From contig NZ_JAVAMO010000011.1 of NCBI RefSeq assembly GCF_030758345.1, positions 1 to 64,000 on the forward strand: DNA of 64,000 bases, written 5' to 3'. Below are positions 1 through 8,701 of this stretch, one piece after another. The translations under genes were made by a program, and so were the position numbers. The stretch comes from Ruegeria discodermiae (GTDB lineage: Bacteria > Pseudomonadota > Alphaproteobacteria > Rhodobacterales > Rhodobacteraceae). How positions within the stretch are numbered: the first letter of the stretch is position 1; every line of letters begins with the position of its first letter. A model generated the notes under the pieces. It made no database searches. It saw only the letters and a program-made list of their open reading frames with translations, and was not told the origin of the DNA.

Positions 1-135
1 GGACCAAAACAAAGACAGATGCGCCAATTTCAGCGCTTCCGCCTGCCATTCATGCTTCCGATGCCTCTGTCTTTCCAGAGCGTCTCACCGTCTCTCCGAT
101 GTGTCCCCAGCACCTCACCAGCGCCGGTGAAGGGC

Positions 136-164
136 GTTCTAAGCAAAGCGCACGGCCACCGCAA
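136..164 (-). promoter_or_regulatory. Leftward sigma70 promoter of stable-RNA type
   Basis: On the minus strand a -35 hexamer TTGCGG (159-164) and a -10 hexamer TAGAAC (136-141) are separated by exactly 17 bases. T-rich tracts lie just upstream (about 165-195), as in an UP element. From memory, TTGCG/TAGAAC-like pairs are typical of rRNA and tRNA promoters in Rhodobacteraceae. The transcript would start near 129 and run out of the window, and its first 130 bases carry no credible reading frame. An rRNA or tRNA unit beyond the left edge is an inference. Confidence 0.6.
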
Positions 165-269
165 GAGAAAAAATCGGGAATCCGCAAAAAATCGCAGAAA
201 GCGCTTAAGTGGAATTTTTATGATTATATATCAACGTTTTATAACACAGCGGCACGCACCTTTTCAGCC

Positions 270-292
270 AAAAACCACCGCCCGGTGTGGTT
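270..292 (-). terminator. Possible terminator of the adenine deaminase gene
   Basis: On the minus strand AACCAC pairs with GTGGTT across an eight-base loop, and the distal arm runs into five T residues. The stem is only six pairs and lies about 155 bases past the stop codon, so this is a weak call. It sits sensibly between the deaminase gene and the next leftward promoter. Confidence 0.35.
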
Positions 293-447
293 CGGGCAGG
301 GGAATCGGCGTTGCGTGTCTGATGTGGAAATGAACTGGCCACCAGATATAGTGGATGAACGGAATCGGACCACAAATCGCCACACCCTCACGCGACTCGA
401 TTCCGGGTCGGCAAACCGACCAACAGCACCTTCGCCGAACCAAAAAC

Positions 448-1467
448 TCAGCGCAGGCTGTCAATCTGGGCGTCGATCTTGTCCAGTTGTTCCTGTTTCT
501 CCGCATCACTTAGGAAAGATCCCGCAAAGGAATTGCGGGCGAGTTTGACAATCTCGCCTTCGGACAGCGACAGATGCTCCTGTACCGCGCGATAATTGTC
601 GTTCAGATACCCACCGAAGTAAGAGGGGTCATCGGAATTCACGGTAACGAGCAGACCGGCATCGAGCGCCTTCTTGACCGGGCTGGCCGCGAGGTTTGGA
701 ATGCCCTTCAGACGCCAGTTCGAGATCGGGCACATGGTCAGCGGCGTCTGTTGGTCCGCAAGACGCCGGATCAGAGCCGGGTCGTCGAATGCGCGGTTGC
801 CGTGATCGACCCGCTCCACCTTCAAACTATCCAGCGCACCGCGCACATAGTCGGCATCGCCTTCCTCACCCGCATGGGCGACGGGCACAAAGCCTTCGTC
901 GCGGGCGGTCGCAAAAACCCGTTCGAACTTCTCGGGCGGATGTCCACGTTCGGAGCTATCCAGCCCGACCCCGAAGATATGGTCTTTGTGTTTGCAGGCG
1001 CAGTCCAGCGCCTCGAAGGCCTGCTCCTCGGGCAGGTGGCGCAGGAAACACATGATGAGCTTCGAGGTGATGCCAAATTCGCGCCTGGCCTGCTCCAGCG
1101 CCGAAGTGATACCCGCGACCATGGTTTCAAAGGCAACGCCGCGCTCGGTGTGGGCCTGTGGGTCGAAAAACATCTCGACATGGGTCAGCCCGTCCTGCTG
1201 CACCCGCATCAGATAGGCCCAGGTCAGATCGTGGAAATCACGCTCGGTGATCAGAACCGACATTCCCAAGTAATAGATGTCGAGGAAATCCTGCAGGCAA
1301 TCGAACTGATAGGCGTTGCGCACATCCTCGACCGTTTCATACGGCAAGCTGACCTTGTTGCGCTTGGCCAGTTCCAGCATCAACTCAGGCTCCAGCGTGC
1401 CCTCGATATGCAGATGTAGCTCCGCTTTCGGCAAGGTGTCGATCAGGGCGTTGATTAGGTCGGTCAT
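448..1467 (-). CDS. Adenine deaminase (Aah1-like, adenosine deaminase superfamily)
   Basis: This 339-residue metal-dependent hydrolase most likely converts adenine to hypoxanthine for purine salvage in the cytoplasm. The first metal motif near residue 17 reads HLHIEGTLEPEL, where true adenosine deaminases have a HxDGS-type sequence. Further matches are HAGEEG (about residue 195), VERVDHG and the metal-binding VNSDDPSYFGGY. These features resemble yeast adenine deaminase Aah1 from end to end. The start was chosen at the ATG with GGAGG five bases upstream; a longer frame to 1551 has no such signal. It is divergent from iolG. Automatic pipelines often call this family adenosine deaminase (add); the substrate is inferred. 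Confidence 0.85.
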   Translation of the reverse strand: MTDLINALIDTLPKAELHLHIEGTLEPELMLELAKRNKVSLPYETVEDVRNAYQFDCLQDFLDIYYLGMSVLITERDFHDLTWAYLMRVQQDGLTHVEMFFDPQAHTERGVAFETMVAGITSALEQARREFGITSKLIMCFLRHLPEEQAFEALDCACKHKDHIFGVGLDSSERGHPPEKFERVFATARDEGFVPVAHAGEEGDADYVRGALDSLKVERVDHGNRAFDDPALIRRLADQQTPLTMCPISNWRLKGIPNLAASPVKKALDAGLLVTVNSDDPSYFGGYLNDNYRAVQEHLSLSEGEIVKLARNSFAGSFLSDAEKQEQLDKIDAQIDSLR

Positions 1468-1663
1468 CCGGACCTCCGGGCAAATTGGGATTTGTTCAAG
1501 GATGAGTCCTCTGCCGCCGCCGGGCAAGGGCTGCGGAGGCCATTTGGGCAAATATTCATCCTGGCGTCACAGCAAACTTGCGATAATCCGGCGTCGCTGA
1601 CATCTTCGCGGCGACGCAAGGCGATGTGTGCTGGCGCAGATCGCGAGAAGAAAGAGAGACGGC

Positions 1664-2665
1664 ATGAAGGTAAGAATGGCGCTGCTTGGCGCAGGACGCA
1701 TCGGCAAGGTCCACGCCAAAGCAATTTCGGGCAATCGCGACGCGGTGCTGGTCTCGGTCTCGGATCCGTTTGCGGAAGCGGCCGGTGCGGTGGCCGCCGA
1801 GTTCGGCTGCGATCTGCGCAGTATTGACGAGGTCGAAGCCTCGGAGGACGTGGATGCCGTCGTCATCTGCACACCAACTAACACCCATGCCGATCTGATC
1901 GAACGGTTCGCCCGTGCTGGCAAGGCGATTTTCTGCGAAAAGCCAATCGATCTGGATATCGCCCGCGTGCGCGCCTGCCTTGCCAGTGTGGATGAGACCG
2001 GCGCAAAGCTGATGCTGGGCTTCAACCGCCGCTTCGACCCGCATTTCGCTGCGGTCAAGGCAGCGATTGCCGAAGGTCGCATTGGCGCGGTGGAACAGGT
2101 CACGATCACCTCGCGCGATCCCGGCCTGCCGCCGATGGAGTATATCGACGTCTCGGGCGGTATTTTCCGGGATATGACCATTCATGATTTCGACATCGCC
2201 CGCTTCTTGCTGGATGAAGAGGTTGAGACGGTTCAGGCGACGGGTTCGGTGCTGGTCGATCCCGAGGTTGCCGATCATGGTGACTTCGATACCGCCATGG
2301 TCATGCTGCGCACCGCCAGCGGCAAGCAATGCACGATCCTGAATTCCCGCCGCGCGGTCTATGGCTATGATCAGCGGATCGAGGTGCATGGCGCAACAGG
2401 GATGATCGCCGCCGAGAACCAGCGCCCGGTCTCGATCGAGATCGCCACTGGCGCAGGCTATACCCGCCCGCCGCTGCATGATTTCTTCATGACCCGCTAT
2501 ACCGAAGCCTATGCCGCAGAAATCGCGGGCTTCATCGCGACAATCCGCGATGGCGCGCCCGTCTCACCCTCAGGCGAGGACGGCCTCAAAGCGTTGGCGC
2601 TGGCCGAAGCTGCGCTGAAATCCGTGGCCGAGGGGCGCAGCGTTCAGGTCTCCGAAATCATTTAA
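1664..2665 (+). CDS. iolG: Inositol 2-dehydrogenase
   Basis: This 333-residue Gfo/Idh/MocA oxidoreductase oxidises myo-inositol to 2-keto-myo-inositol with NAD, the first step of inositol catabolism. It has an N-terminal Rossmann motif (GAGRIG, about residue 8), the family EKP motif (FCEKPID, about residue 95) and the catalytic-region signature DMTIHDFD (about residue 170). The ATG at 1664 follows an AAGAAAGAGAG ribosome-binding stretch; an upstream in-frame start at 1628 has none. It is followed after 22 bases by iolB, so the pair is probably cotranscribed. Other iol genes (iolC, D, E) are not in the window. Confidence 0.9.
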   Translation: MKVRMALLGAGRIGKVHAKAISGNRDAVLVSVSDPFAEAAGAVAAEFGCDLRSIDEVEASEDVDAVVICTPTNTHADLIERFARAGKAIFCEKPIDLDIARVRACLASVDETGAKLMLGFNRRFDPHFAAVKAAIAEGRIGAVEQVTITSRDPGLPPMEYIDVSGGIFRDMTIHDFDIARFLLDEEVETVQATGSVLVDPEVADHGDFDTAMVMLRTASGKQCTILNSRRAVYGYDQRIEVHGATGMIAAENQRPVSIEIATGAGYTRPPLHDFFMTRYTEAYAAEIAGFIATIRDGAPVSPSGEDGLKALALAEAALKSVAEGRSVQVSEII

Positions 2666-2687
2666 GGCCTCCAATGGGAGATACATC

Positions 2688-3515
2688 TTGAAAAGCGATT
2701 TGCTGCGAAAGCCCTCCGGGACCAAGGGCAAGGTACATGACATCACCTCCGAAAGCGCGCGCGGCCCGCAGAGCCCCGATTGGGCCTATGTGGGATTTGG
2801 CCTCTATCACCTGAAGGCGGGTGAAACCGTGTCCGAGGCGACCGGAGACCGAGAGGCCATTCTGGTGCTGGTCGAAGGCAAGGCGCGGATCGCCTGCGAC
2901 AGTCTCGATTTCGGCGAGATGGGCGACCGGATGAACGTGTTTGAGAAAACCCCGCCTCATTGCGCCTATATCCCCGATGGCAATCACTGGACTGCCATGG
3001 CGACAAGTGAGTGCGTGCTGGCGGTGTGCACCGCGCCGGGCCACGGCACCCACCCGGCGCAGCGGCTCGGTCCCGAGGGCATCACCCTGACACCGCGCGG
3101 CAAAGGCCAGAACACCCGCCATATCAACAACATCGCGATGGAGGACCGCGACGTCGCAGGCAGCCTGCTGGTGACCGAGGTGTTCACGCCGGATGGCAAC
3201 TGGTCCAGCTATCCCTGCCACCGCCATGACGAAGACAACTTTCCCGACTTGACCTATCTGGAAGAGACCTACTACCACCGCCTCAACCCCGGTCAGGGGT
3301 TCGGCATCCAGCGCGTCTATACCGAAGATGGATCACTGGACGAGACCATGGCGGTCAAGGATGGCGATGTGGTTCTGGTGCCCAAAGGGCACCACCCCTG
3401 CGGCGCGCCTTACGGCTATGAGATGTATTACCTGAACGTGATGGCCGGACCGCTGCGTAAATGGCGGTTCAAGAATGATCCCGACCACGACTGGATCGCG
3501 CAACGTGATGCCTGA
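2688..3515 (+). CDS. iolB: 5-deoxy-glucuronate isomerase
   Basis: This 275-residue bicupin isomerises 5-deoxy-D-glucuronate to 2-deoxy-5-keto-D-gluconate in myo-inositol catabolism. Cupin histidine and glutamate ligands are visible in the CHRHDEDNF stretch (about residue 180) and in VPKGHHP (about residue 230). The length matches the family. The start is a TTG codon supported by a TGGGAG sequence about eight bases upstream and by the conserved N-terminus (LLRKP). It lies directly behind iolG. A seven-pair inverted repeat without a T tract (3516-3551) separates it from the convergent hpaR. Confidence 0.92.
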   Translation: MKSDLLRKPSGTKGKVHDITSESARGPQSPDWAYVGFGLYHLKAGETVSEATGDREAILVLVEGKARIACDSLDFGEMGDRMNVFEKTPPHCAYIPDGNHWTAMATSECVLAVCTAPGHGTHPAQRLGPEGITLTPRGKGQNTRHINNIAMEDRDVAGSLLVTEVFTPDGNWSSYPCHRHDEDNFPDLTYLEETYYHRLNPGQGFGIQRVYTEDGSLDETMAVKDGDVVLVPKGHHPCGAPYGYEMYYLNVMAGPLRKWRFKNDPDHDWIAQRDA

Positions 3516-3559
3516 CGCTGGCGACTGGCAATTGCTTCATCGCAGCCAGCGATAGGCTG

Positions 3560-3997
3560 TCATTCGCTGTTGCGGTCGTCGAGCTCGTTCAGCAGATCCA
3601 GCAGCGTCTCGTATTTCTCGGGGCCCAACCGCGCGCGCGTGGCCTCAAGCAATGCGATACTCTTGTCGAGATTGTCATTGATGATCTTTTCGCCCGCAGT
3701 TGTAACCCCCACGATCTGACGACGCCGGTCGGTTTGATCGGTTTCGCGCTCAATCAACCCCTTGTTTTCGAGGTTTTGCAAAATGCGCGTCAGGCTGGGC
3801 AGCAGCAGGCAGGCTTTGTCGGCAATCCGGGTGGGGTCCTGCGGGCCATCCTCTTTCAGCACGCGCAGCACGCGCCATTGCTGTTCGGTGATCCCCACAT
3901 CAGCCAGCATCGCACGCACCGGGCCCATCACCTGCTCGCGCGCGCGCAGCAGCGCGATGGGAAGAGAGCGGGAGGTACGTGGCAAAGTCCTGGTCAT
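3560..3997 (-). CDS. hpaR: MarR-family regulator, HpaR type
   Basis: This 145-residue winged-helix protein resembles HpaR, the repressor of homoprotocatechuate degradation operons. The MarR DNA-binding core is at about residues 40-100, with ITEQQWRVLRVL, the recognition-helix region LLLPSLTRIL and the wing ETDQTDRRRQIV. It is divergent from the hpaI-type aldolase gene, with 136 bases between the starts. That arrangement suggests it controls both genes. The aromatic inducer is inferred from the family only; no ring-cleavage genes are nearby. Confidence 0.82.
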   Translation of the reverse strand: MTRTLPRTSRSLPIALLRAREQVMGPVRAMLADVGITEQQWRVLRVLKEDGPQDPTRIADKACLLLPSLTRILQNLENKGLIERETDQTDRRRQIVGVTTAGEKIINDNLDKSIALLEATRARLGPEKYETLLDLLNELDDRNSE

Positions 3998-4133
3998 ATC
4001 CCACTGTCACCCAAAGCGTCGCAGGCTGCAACCGCAGAGGGGTAAGCATATGACGGTTAAATGACAAATCGCTTGCAATCCTGGCATCAGATCGCGTTTT
4101 GTCGGGGCGCTTGGGGCTAAGGGAGACAGGATA

Positions 4134-4901
4134 ATGCCAGCACCGAAAAACACGTTCAAGCAGGCTCTGAAACAGGGCAAACGTCAGATTGGCTGCTGGC
4201 TTAGCTTTGCCGAGGAGGTGACGGCAGAGGTGATGGGAACGGCCGGGTTCGACTGGCTGGTGATCGATGGCGAACACGCCGCCAACGATATCCGCTCGAT
4301 CCGCGCCCAGCTGATGGCGCTGGAGGCCAGCGCGTCGCATCCGGTGGTGCGGGTGCCCATCGGCGAGACCTGGATTATCAAGCAGGTGTTGGATGCTGGG
4401 GCGCAAACCGTGCTGGTCCCCATGGTCGACAGCGCCGAACAGGCACGCGAACTGGTTCGCGCCGTGACCTATCCGCCAAGCGGCACGCGCGGCGTTGGCG
4501 CCGCCGCCGCCCGCGCGACCCGGTACGGCGAGATCACCGATTACGTCAAAACCGCCGGGGACGAGATCTGCCTGCTTGTTCAGATCGAGAGCCGCGCGGG
4601 TATCGACGCGCTGGATGACATTCTTGCCGTCGACGGCATCGACGGTGTCTTTATCGGCCCGGCGGATCTGTCGACCGATATGGGTCTGCATGGCAACAGC
4701 GCCGACCCAGAGGTGCGCGCCGTGATCGCTGACGCCATCTCACGCATCAATGCGTCGGACAAAGCCTCCGGCTGTCTCGGCGTGACCGACGAGGCGGTGC
4801 AGGCCTATCTGGATATGGGCACGCAGTTCATGGCGGTGGGGCTCGACGTGGTTCTGCTAGCACAGGCGGCGCGCGCGAAGGCGCAGCAATGGCTCAGTTG
4901 A
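4134..4901 (+). CDS. hpaI: HpcH/HpaI-type aldolase (4-hydroxy-2-oxoheptanedioate aldolase-like)
   Basis: This 255-residue class II pyruvate aldolase has the family motifs in order: GCWLSFAEE (about residue 20), WLVIDGEH (about residue 43), VRVP, the GAQTVLVPMV strand and the metal-binding E in LVQIESRAG. HpaI cleaves 4-hydroxy-2-oxoheptanedioate to pyruvate and succinic semialdehyde. Related enzymes act on rhamnonate-derived or garlic-acid-type substrates, so the exact substrate is open. The divergent hpaR gene supports the HpaI label. Its last eight bases overlap the end of the convergent DUF3095 gene. Confidence 0.82.
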   Translation: MPAPKNTFKQALKQGKRQIGCWLSFAEEVTAEVMGTAGFDWLVIDGEHAANDIRSIRAQLMALEASASHPVVRVPIGETWIIKQVLDAGAQTVLVPMVDSAEQARELVRAVTYPPSGTRGVGAAAARATRYGEITDYVKTAGDEICLLVQIESRAGIDALDDILAVDGIDGVFIGPADLSTDMGLHGNSADPEVRAVIADAISRINASDKASGCLGVTDEAVQAYLDMGTQFMAVGLDVVLLAQAARAKAQQWLS

Positions 4902-6051
4902 TCGCAGATTTGATCTGCTCGGCGGCGCGCGCATAACCACCCGAGGCACCGTCGACCAGATGGATATGATCGTCACGGACCACCGAGGGCACGAAACAGG
5001 TGGTCATCGCTTCGTCCTGCTCGAACAAGCCAAAGCGCAGGATGCCCTCGCCTTCGGCCGCTTCAAGGATCTGGCGCAAGCGTTCCACCGTTGCGGCATC
5101 ACAATCCAGCGTCATCTTCAGCCCGTCATCGAATTTTCTGAAATCAGCGTTGTTGGTGACCATATTGGCGTAATGGGCCGGGTCGAACTCCCCGGCTTTC
5201 ACACCGGTCTTGAAAAAGAACCACGCGATCAGATTGCCTACCAGAAGCTCCGCCTTGCGCCGCAGCAGCGACCTGTCCCCGCGCGAGACATGCGCCTCAA
5301 GCGCCAGGCCCGGCGGCGGCCAGCGCACGCCGGGGCCGCCCAGCGGAAGAGGATGCCCTCCACGGCTGAGCGTTTCGACCACCGCCACAATCTGCCGGGT
5401 CACGGCGGCGAAATCGCCCGGCGCGGTCTCTGGGCAGGGCTGGATCACAACCGACAGGATCGTACCGTTGCGCGCCGGTGCATTGTTCCAGCGGCAGGAC
5501 AAGCCGGTCAGGTCCGGTTGCGCGCCGGGATCGGCCAGCGGGATGGCATTGACGCCCTCTTTCATCCGCGCCTCGGCCCAGGACAGGCCGCCGCCCCCAA
5601 ACATCGCATAATCAACCCCGGTCGAGGCCTGATACCGCGAGACTGCCACGTCCAGCCCCGCCTCTCTGATCTCGCCAATCGGAAACTGGGCTGCCCGTAA
5701 TTCCAACCCGAACTCCTCTTCCGCCCAGCGCCGCATGACGCCAAGCACGGCACGGCTGGTGTCGGAAAACTCGGGCGGGATGGCAAAGCTCGCCCCGTCG
5801 CCGCCAAAGACATAAGGAAAGGCATGCCCGCCCCCGGCATTGATCTGGGACGAGATCACCGCCGCCCCTACCATGTTCACCATCTTATAGCGCCCCTCGG
5901 CGATATGGCGGGTCGACCCGACGATATCCGCAGTGCCGATCTGCCAGCCATCGGGCAAAGGGGTATAGTTTGCAGGGTCAGTCAGATCACCAAAGCGGCT
6001 GATCAGTGGCAGGTCTGCGAAATAGTCGCTGCTTGAAATGTGCTGATCCAT
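4894..6051 (-). CDS. DUF3095 protein, class III nucleotide cyclase-like
   Basis: This 385-residue protein matches the DUF3095 family as I recall it. The N-terminal part resembles a class III cyclase catalytic fold: GTADIVGST (about residue 40) followed by YKMVNMVGAA and VFGGDGASFAIP (about residue 80) recalls the metal-binding aspartates and GGD region. Cyclase activity is inferred and unproven. The chosen ATG starts MDQHISSSD; the frame extends upstream to 6195, but that stretch overlaps the divergent glycosyltransferase start and looks non-coding. No obvious membrane segment or signal peptide is present. Confidence 0.72.
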   Translation of the reverse strand: MDQHISSSDYFADLPLISRFGDLTDPANYTPLPDGWQIGTADIVGSTRHIAEGRYKMVNMVGAAVISSQINAGGGHAFPYVFGGDGASFAIPPEFSDTSRAVLGVMRRWAEEEFGLELRAAQFPIGEIREAGLDVAVSRYQASTGVDYAMFGGGGLSWAEARMKEGVNAIPLADPGAQPDLTGLSCRWNNAPARNGTILSVVIQPCPETAPGDFAAVTRQIVAVVETLSRGGHPLPLGGPGVRWPPPGLALEAHVSRGDRSLLRRKAELLVGNLIAWFFFKTGVKAGEFDPAHYANMVTNNADFRKFDDGLKMTLDCDAATVERLRQILEAAEGEGILRFGLFEQDEAMTTCFVPSVVRDDHIHLVDGASGGYARAAEQIKSAIN

Positions 6052-6188
6052 AATCTGAACATACAATCTAAACCAATTGAAACACCCATGGAAAACTGTT
6101 GGTGTCTTGAGATATACGGCAAGCCATGCCGTGCGGATCACATTCGAAGCCCAGATAAAGTACGGATACCCGCGCCGCCAAAGGATAC

Positions 6189-7235
6189 ATGTCACTGATG
6201 CAGGACCTGCGCGTCATCGCCCCAAATCTCAAGCGCAGGCTGTCCGGCGTGACCACAACCGTGATCCGTCTGGTGCCACTGCAAAGCCAATGGATCGGGA
6301 TCGTCGCAACCGGGCCTGGCCTGCCCCCCGAAGTGCCCCATATCCCGCTGATCAAAGTGCCGTTCCTGTCGCGCAGGCTGGCGCGCGTCTGGCATGCAAG
6401 GCGCAATACCGAGATGGTCATGGGGCTGTTTCTGAAACATGTCCTGCGTTGCAATTTCAAACTGCTGTTCACCTCAGCCGCGCAGCGGGATCACTCGGGC
6501 TATACCAAATGGCTGATCTCGAAGATGGATGGGCTAATCGCAACCTCACCGCAGGCCGCCTCCTTTCTCGAACGCCCCGCGAGGGTGATTATGCATGGCG
6601 TCAATACCGAGCTGTTTCACCCCGCCGAGGACAAAGCCGCGCTGCGCCGCGAGTTGAACCTGCCCGAGGGGCTGCTGATCGGGTGTTTCGGACGGATCAG
6701 ACCGCAAAAGGGCGTTGATCTGCTGGTGGACGCAGCGGTGGACCTGCTGCCCTCGCGCCCCGACATCCATATTGTCTTTACCGGGCGCGCAACCTCCGAG
6801 TTCGAAGCCTTTCAAGCCGAACAGGAGCAGAAGCTGGCCGCAGCAGGTATCGCTGACCGTGTGCGCTTTCTGGGTGAGCGCCCTTGGGACGAGATCGTCA
6901 AGACTTACCGCGCGCTCGACCTCTTCGTCGCCCCGGCCCGGCATGAGGGTTTCGGCCTGACCCCGCTTGAGGCGATGGCGTCGGGTGTTCCGGCAGTCGC
7001 CTGTCACGATGTCGGGGCCTTTAGCGCCCAGATCATCGATGGCGAAACCGGGCGGCTTGCCGAAAAGGACAACGCAGATGCCCTGACCGAGGCGCTGCGT
7101 CACATGATCGACGACCGCGCGGCGCTGGCAAGCGCCGGAATTGCCGCTCGAAAACATGTGGAATCAAACTTCGCCATCGAAGGTGAGGCGCGTGCCATTA
7201 TCGAGGTTTATCGCGGCCTGCTGGGCCAAACGTGA
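6189..7235 (+). CDS. GT4 glycosyltransferase, LpcC-like (LPS core)
   Basis: This 348-residue GT-B glycosyltransferase begins with VIAPNLKRRLSGVTTTVIRL, a pattern I associate with the rhizobial LPS core mannosyltransferase LpcC. The C-terminal Glycos_transf_1 domain shows GCFGRIRPQKGVDLL (about residue 165) and the donor-binding E-x7-E motif ARHEGFGLTPLEAMASG (about residue 255). A role at the cytoplasmic face in adding a sugar to lipid A-Kdo core is inferred. The ATG at 6189 has AAAGGA only three bases away; an ATG at 6198 is an alternative. It stands alone, divergent from the DUF3095 gene. Confidence 0.72.
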   Translation: MSLMQDLRVIAPNLKRRLSGVTTTVIRLVPLQSQWIGIVATGPGLPPEVPHIPLIKVPFLSRRLARVWHARRNTEMVMGLFLKHVLRCNFKLLFTSAAQRDHSGYTKWLISKMDGLIATSPQAASFLERPARVIMHGVNTELFHPAEDKAALRRELNLPEGLLIGCFGRIRPQKGVDLLVDAAVDLLPSRPDIHIVFTGRATSEFEAFQAEQEQKLAAAGIADRVRFLGERPWDEIVKTYRALDLFVAPARHEGFGLTPLEAMASGVPAVACHDVGAFSAQIIDGETGRLAEKDNADALTEALRHMIDDRAALASAGIAARKHVESNFAIEGEARAIIEVYRGLLGQT

Positions 7236-7346
7236 CCACAAACCGGCACAAACGCCACGTGACCTGTCCATTATCCGGCTATTGCCTCTTTTTTCTCGCG
7301 ATGAACACGGCTATGTAGCCGCGTCCTTAATCCAGGAGACAAGAAG

Positions 7347-8369
7347 ATGGGCTATCGCGTCGTTGTCGTCGGCGCCACGGGTAACGTGGGCCGCGAAATG
7401 CTGAACATTCTGGCTGAACGCCAGTTCCCCGTGGACGAACTTGCCGCGCTGGCAAGCCGCCGTTCGCTGGGCACCGAAGTCAGCTTTGGCGACAAGACAT
7501 TGACAACCCAGGACCTGGCCACTTTCGATTTCACCGGCTGGGACATGGCGCTGTTTGCCGTGGGCTCTTCCGCGACCAAGGATTACGCGCCCAAGGCGGC
7601 GGCGGCTGGTTGCGTGGTGATCGATAACTCGTCGCTCTACCGCTATGACCCGGATATTCCGCTGATCGTGCCCGAGTGCAATCCGCAGGCGATCCACGGC
7701 TATGCCAAGAAGAACATCATCGCCAACCCCAACTGCTCGACCGCGCAGATGGTGGTGGCGCTGAAGCCGCTGCATGACCGTGCCAAGATCAAGCGCGTGG
7801 TTGTCTCGACTTACCAGTCGGTGTCCGGCGCGGGCAAGGATGGCATGGATGAACTTTGGGATCAGACTAAGGCGGTCTACAACCCGACCTCTGAACATCC
7901 ACCCAAGACCTTCCAAAAGCAGATCGCCTTCAACGTCATTCCCCATATCGACGTCTTCATGGAAGACGGCTCGACCAAGGAAGAATGGAAGATGGTCGCT
8001 GAAACCAAGAAGATCGTGGACCCGGCAATCAAGGTCACTGCGACCTGTGTGCGGGTGCCGGTCTTTGTCGGCCATTCGGAATCGGTGAATATCGAGTTCG
8101 AGGATTTCCTCGACGAGGACGAAGCCCGCGACATCCTGCGCGAAGCGCCGGGGGTGATGGTGATCGACAAGCGCGAGGCTGGCGGTTACGTCACGCCGGT
8201 GGAATGCGTCGGCGATTTCGCGACCTTCATCAGCCGTATCCGGCAAGACTCGACCATTGAGAACGGGCTGAACCTCTGGTGCGTCAGCGACAACCTGCGC
8301 AAAGGTGCCGCGCTGAATGCGGTTCAGATCGCCGAATTGCTGGGCCGCGAAGTGCTCAAGAAGGGCTGA
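7347..8369 (+). CDS. asd: Aspartate-semialdehyde dehydrogenase
   Basis: This 340-residue enzyme reduces aspartyl phosphate to aspartate semialdehyde with NADPH, feeding lysine, threonine, methionine and diaminopimelate synthesis. The N-terminal nucleotide loop GATGNVGREML, the catalytic cysteine in NPNCSTAQMV (about residue 130) and SVSGAGKDG (about residue 160) are intact. A CCAGGAGAC ribosome-binding site precedes the ATG. It is monocistronic, with a good intrinsic terminator 29 bases past the stop. Confidence 0.96.
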   Translation: MGYRVVVVGATGNVGREMLNILAERQFPVDELAALASRRSLGTEVSFGDKTLTTQDLATFDFTGWDMALFAVGSSATKDYAPKAAAAGCVVIDNSSLYRYDPDIPLIVPECNPQAIHGYAKKNIIANPNCSTAQMVVALKPLHDRAKIKRVVVSTYQSVSGAGKDGMDELWDQTKAVYNPTSEHPPKTFQKQIAFNVIPHIDVFMEDGSTKEEWKMVAETKKIVDPAIKVTATCVRVPVFVGHSESVNIEFEDFLDEDEARDILREAPGVMVIDKREAGGYVTPVECVGDFATFISRIRQDSTIENGLNLWCVSDNLRKGAALNAVQIAELLGREVLKKG

Positions 8370-8397
8370 ACCCCTTAGAATTTAATGTCAATTTGAG

Positions 8398-8437
8398 ACA
8401 CCGCTCGGTCTAAATCGGATCGGGCGGTGTTTTGTTT
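8398..8437 (+). terminator. Intrinsic terminator of asd
   Basis: ACACCGCTCG (8398-8407) pairs with CGGGCGGTGT (8421-8430), ten positions with one T-G pair, across a 13-base loop. TTTGTTTT follows. It lies directly behind asd and points the same way. Confidence 0.8.
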
Positions 8438-8701
8438 TCGTCCCATTGGCCCTCTGCACAGGTGCAACCAGCGGGCGAAGCGAGGGTGAAGCGATTCGGT
8501 TTTTTGCCTTAAGCGCGAACAAAAGACCGCGCGAGTCTCAAAATCATGGCGATCTCGCGACCAGATTGCGAACAGAGATAGTTAATTTCCCGTTAAAAGT
8601 GTGATTTACCACATTTCCGCCACGAAATTGCACGATTCCGGGCAGATTTCGCCCGAACCATGAGGCCATAGACGACAAAAACCGAACAAAGGAGATGGCG
8701 G
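8438..8701 (+). other. Long upstream region of the small-gene cluster
   Basis: This 264-base stretch between the asd terminator and the first small gene contains no convincing reading frame. It holds the CtrA-type box at 8582-8596. It ends with the strong ribosome-binding site AAAGGAG (8689-8695) of the 8702 gene. The 105 bases between box and start leave room for a leader. Confidence 0.5.
8582..8596 (+). promoter_or_regulatory. Perfect CtrA-type box
   Basis: TTAA (8582-8585), seven bases, TTAA (8593-8596) matches exactly the CtrA consensus TTAA-N7-TTAA known from alphaproteobacteria. It lies between the asd terminator and three rightward small genes. Chance occurrence is unlikely in GC-rich DNA. 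Binding is inferred. Confidence 0.6.

Larger units (their letters stand above)
1..447. other. Gene-free left edge
   Basis: I find no protein gene here. The open frames in this stretch have no ribosome binding site and no recognisable motif. The region holds a leftward promoter (136-164), an A/T-rich stretch around 205-245 and a possible terminator of the deaminase gene (270-292). About 130 bases of a leftward transcript would lie inside the window before the edge. Confidence 0.6.

Noticed and set aside
398-420. tRNA T-arm-like sequence (CGAC...CGATTCC...GTCG)
   Set aside because: The loop does not have the TTC start and length of a T-loop, and no acceptor, D or anticodon arms can be drawn around it.
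19-548. Two overlapping rightward open frames at the left edge
   Set aside because: They have no ribosome-binding site, unlikely composition, and overlap a leftward promoter and the end of the deaminase gene.
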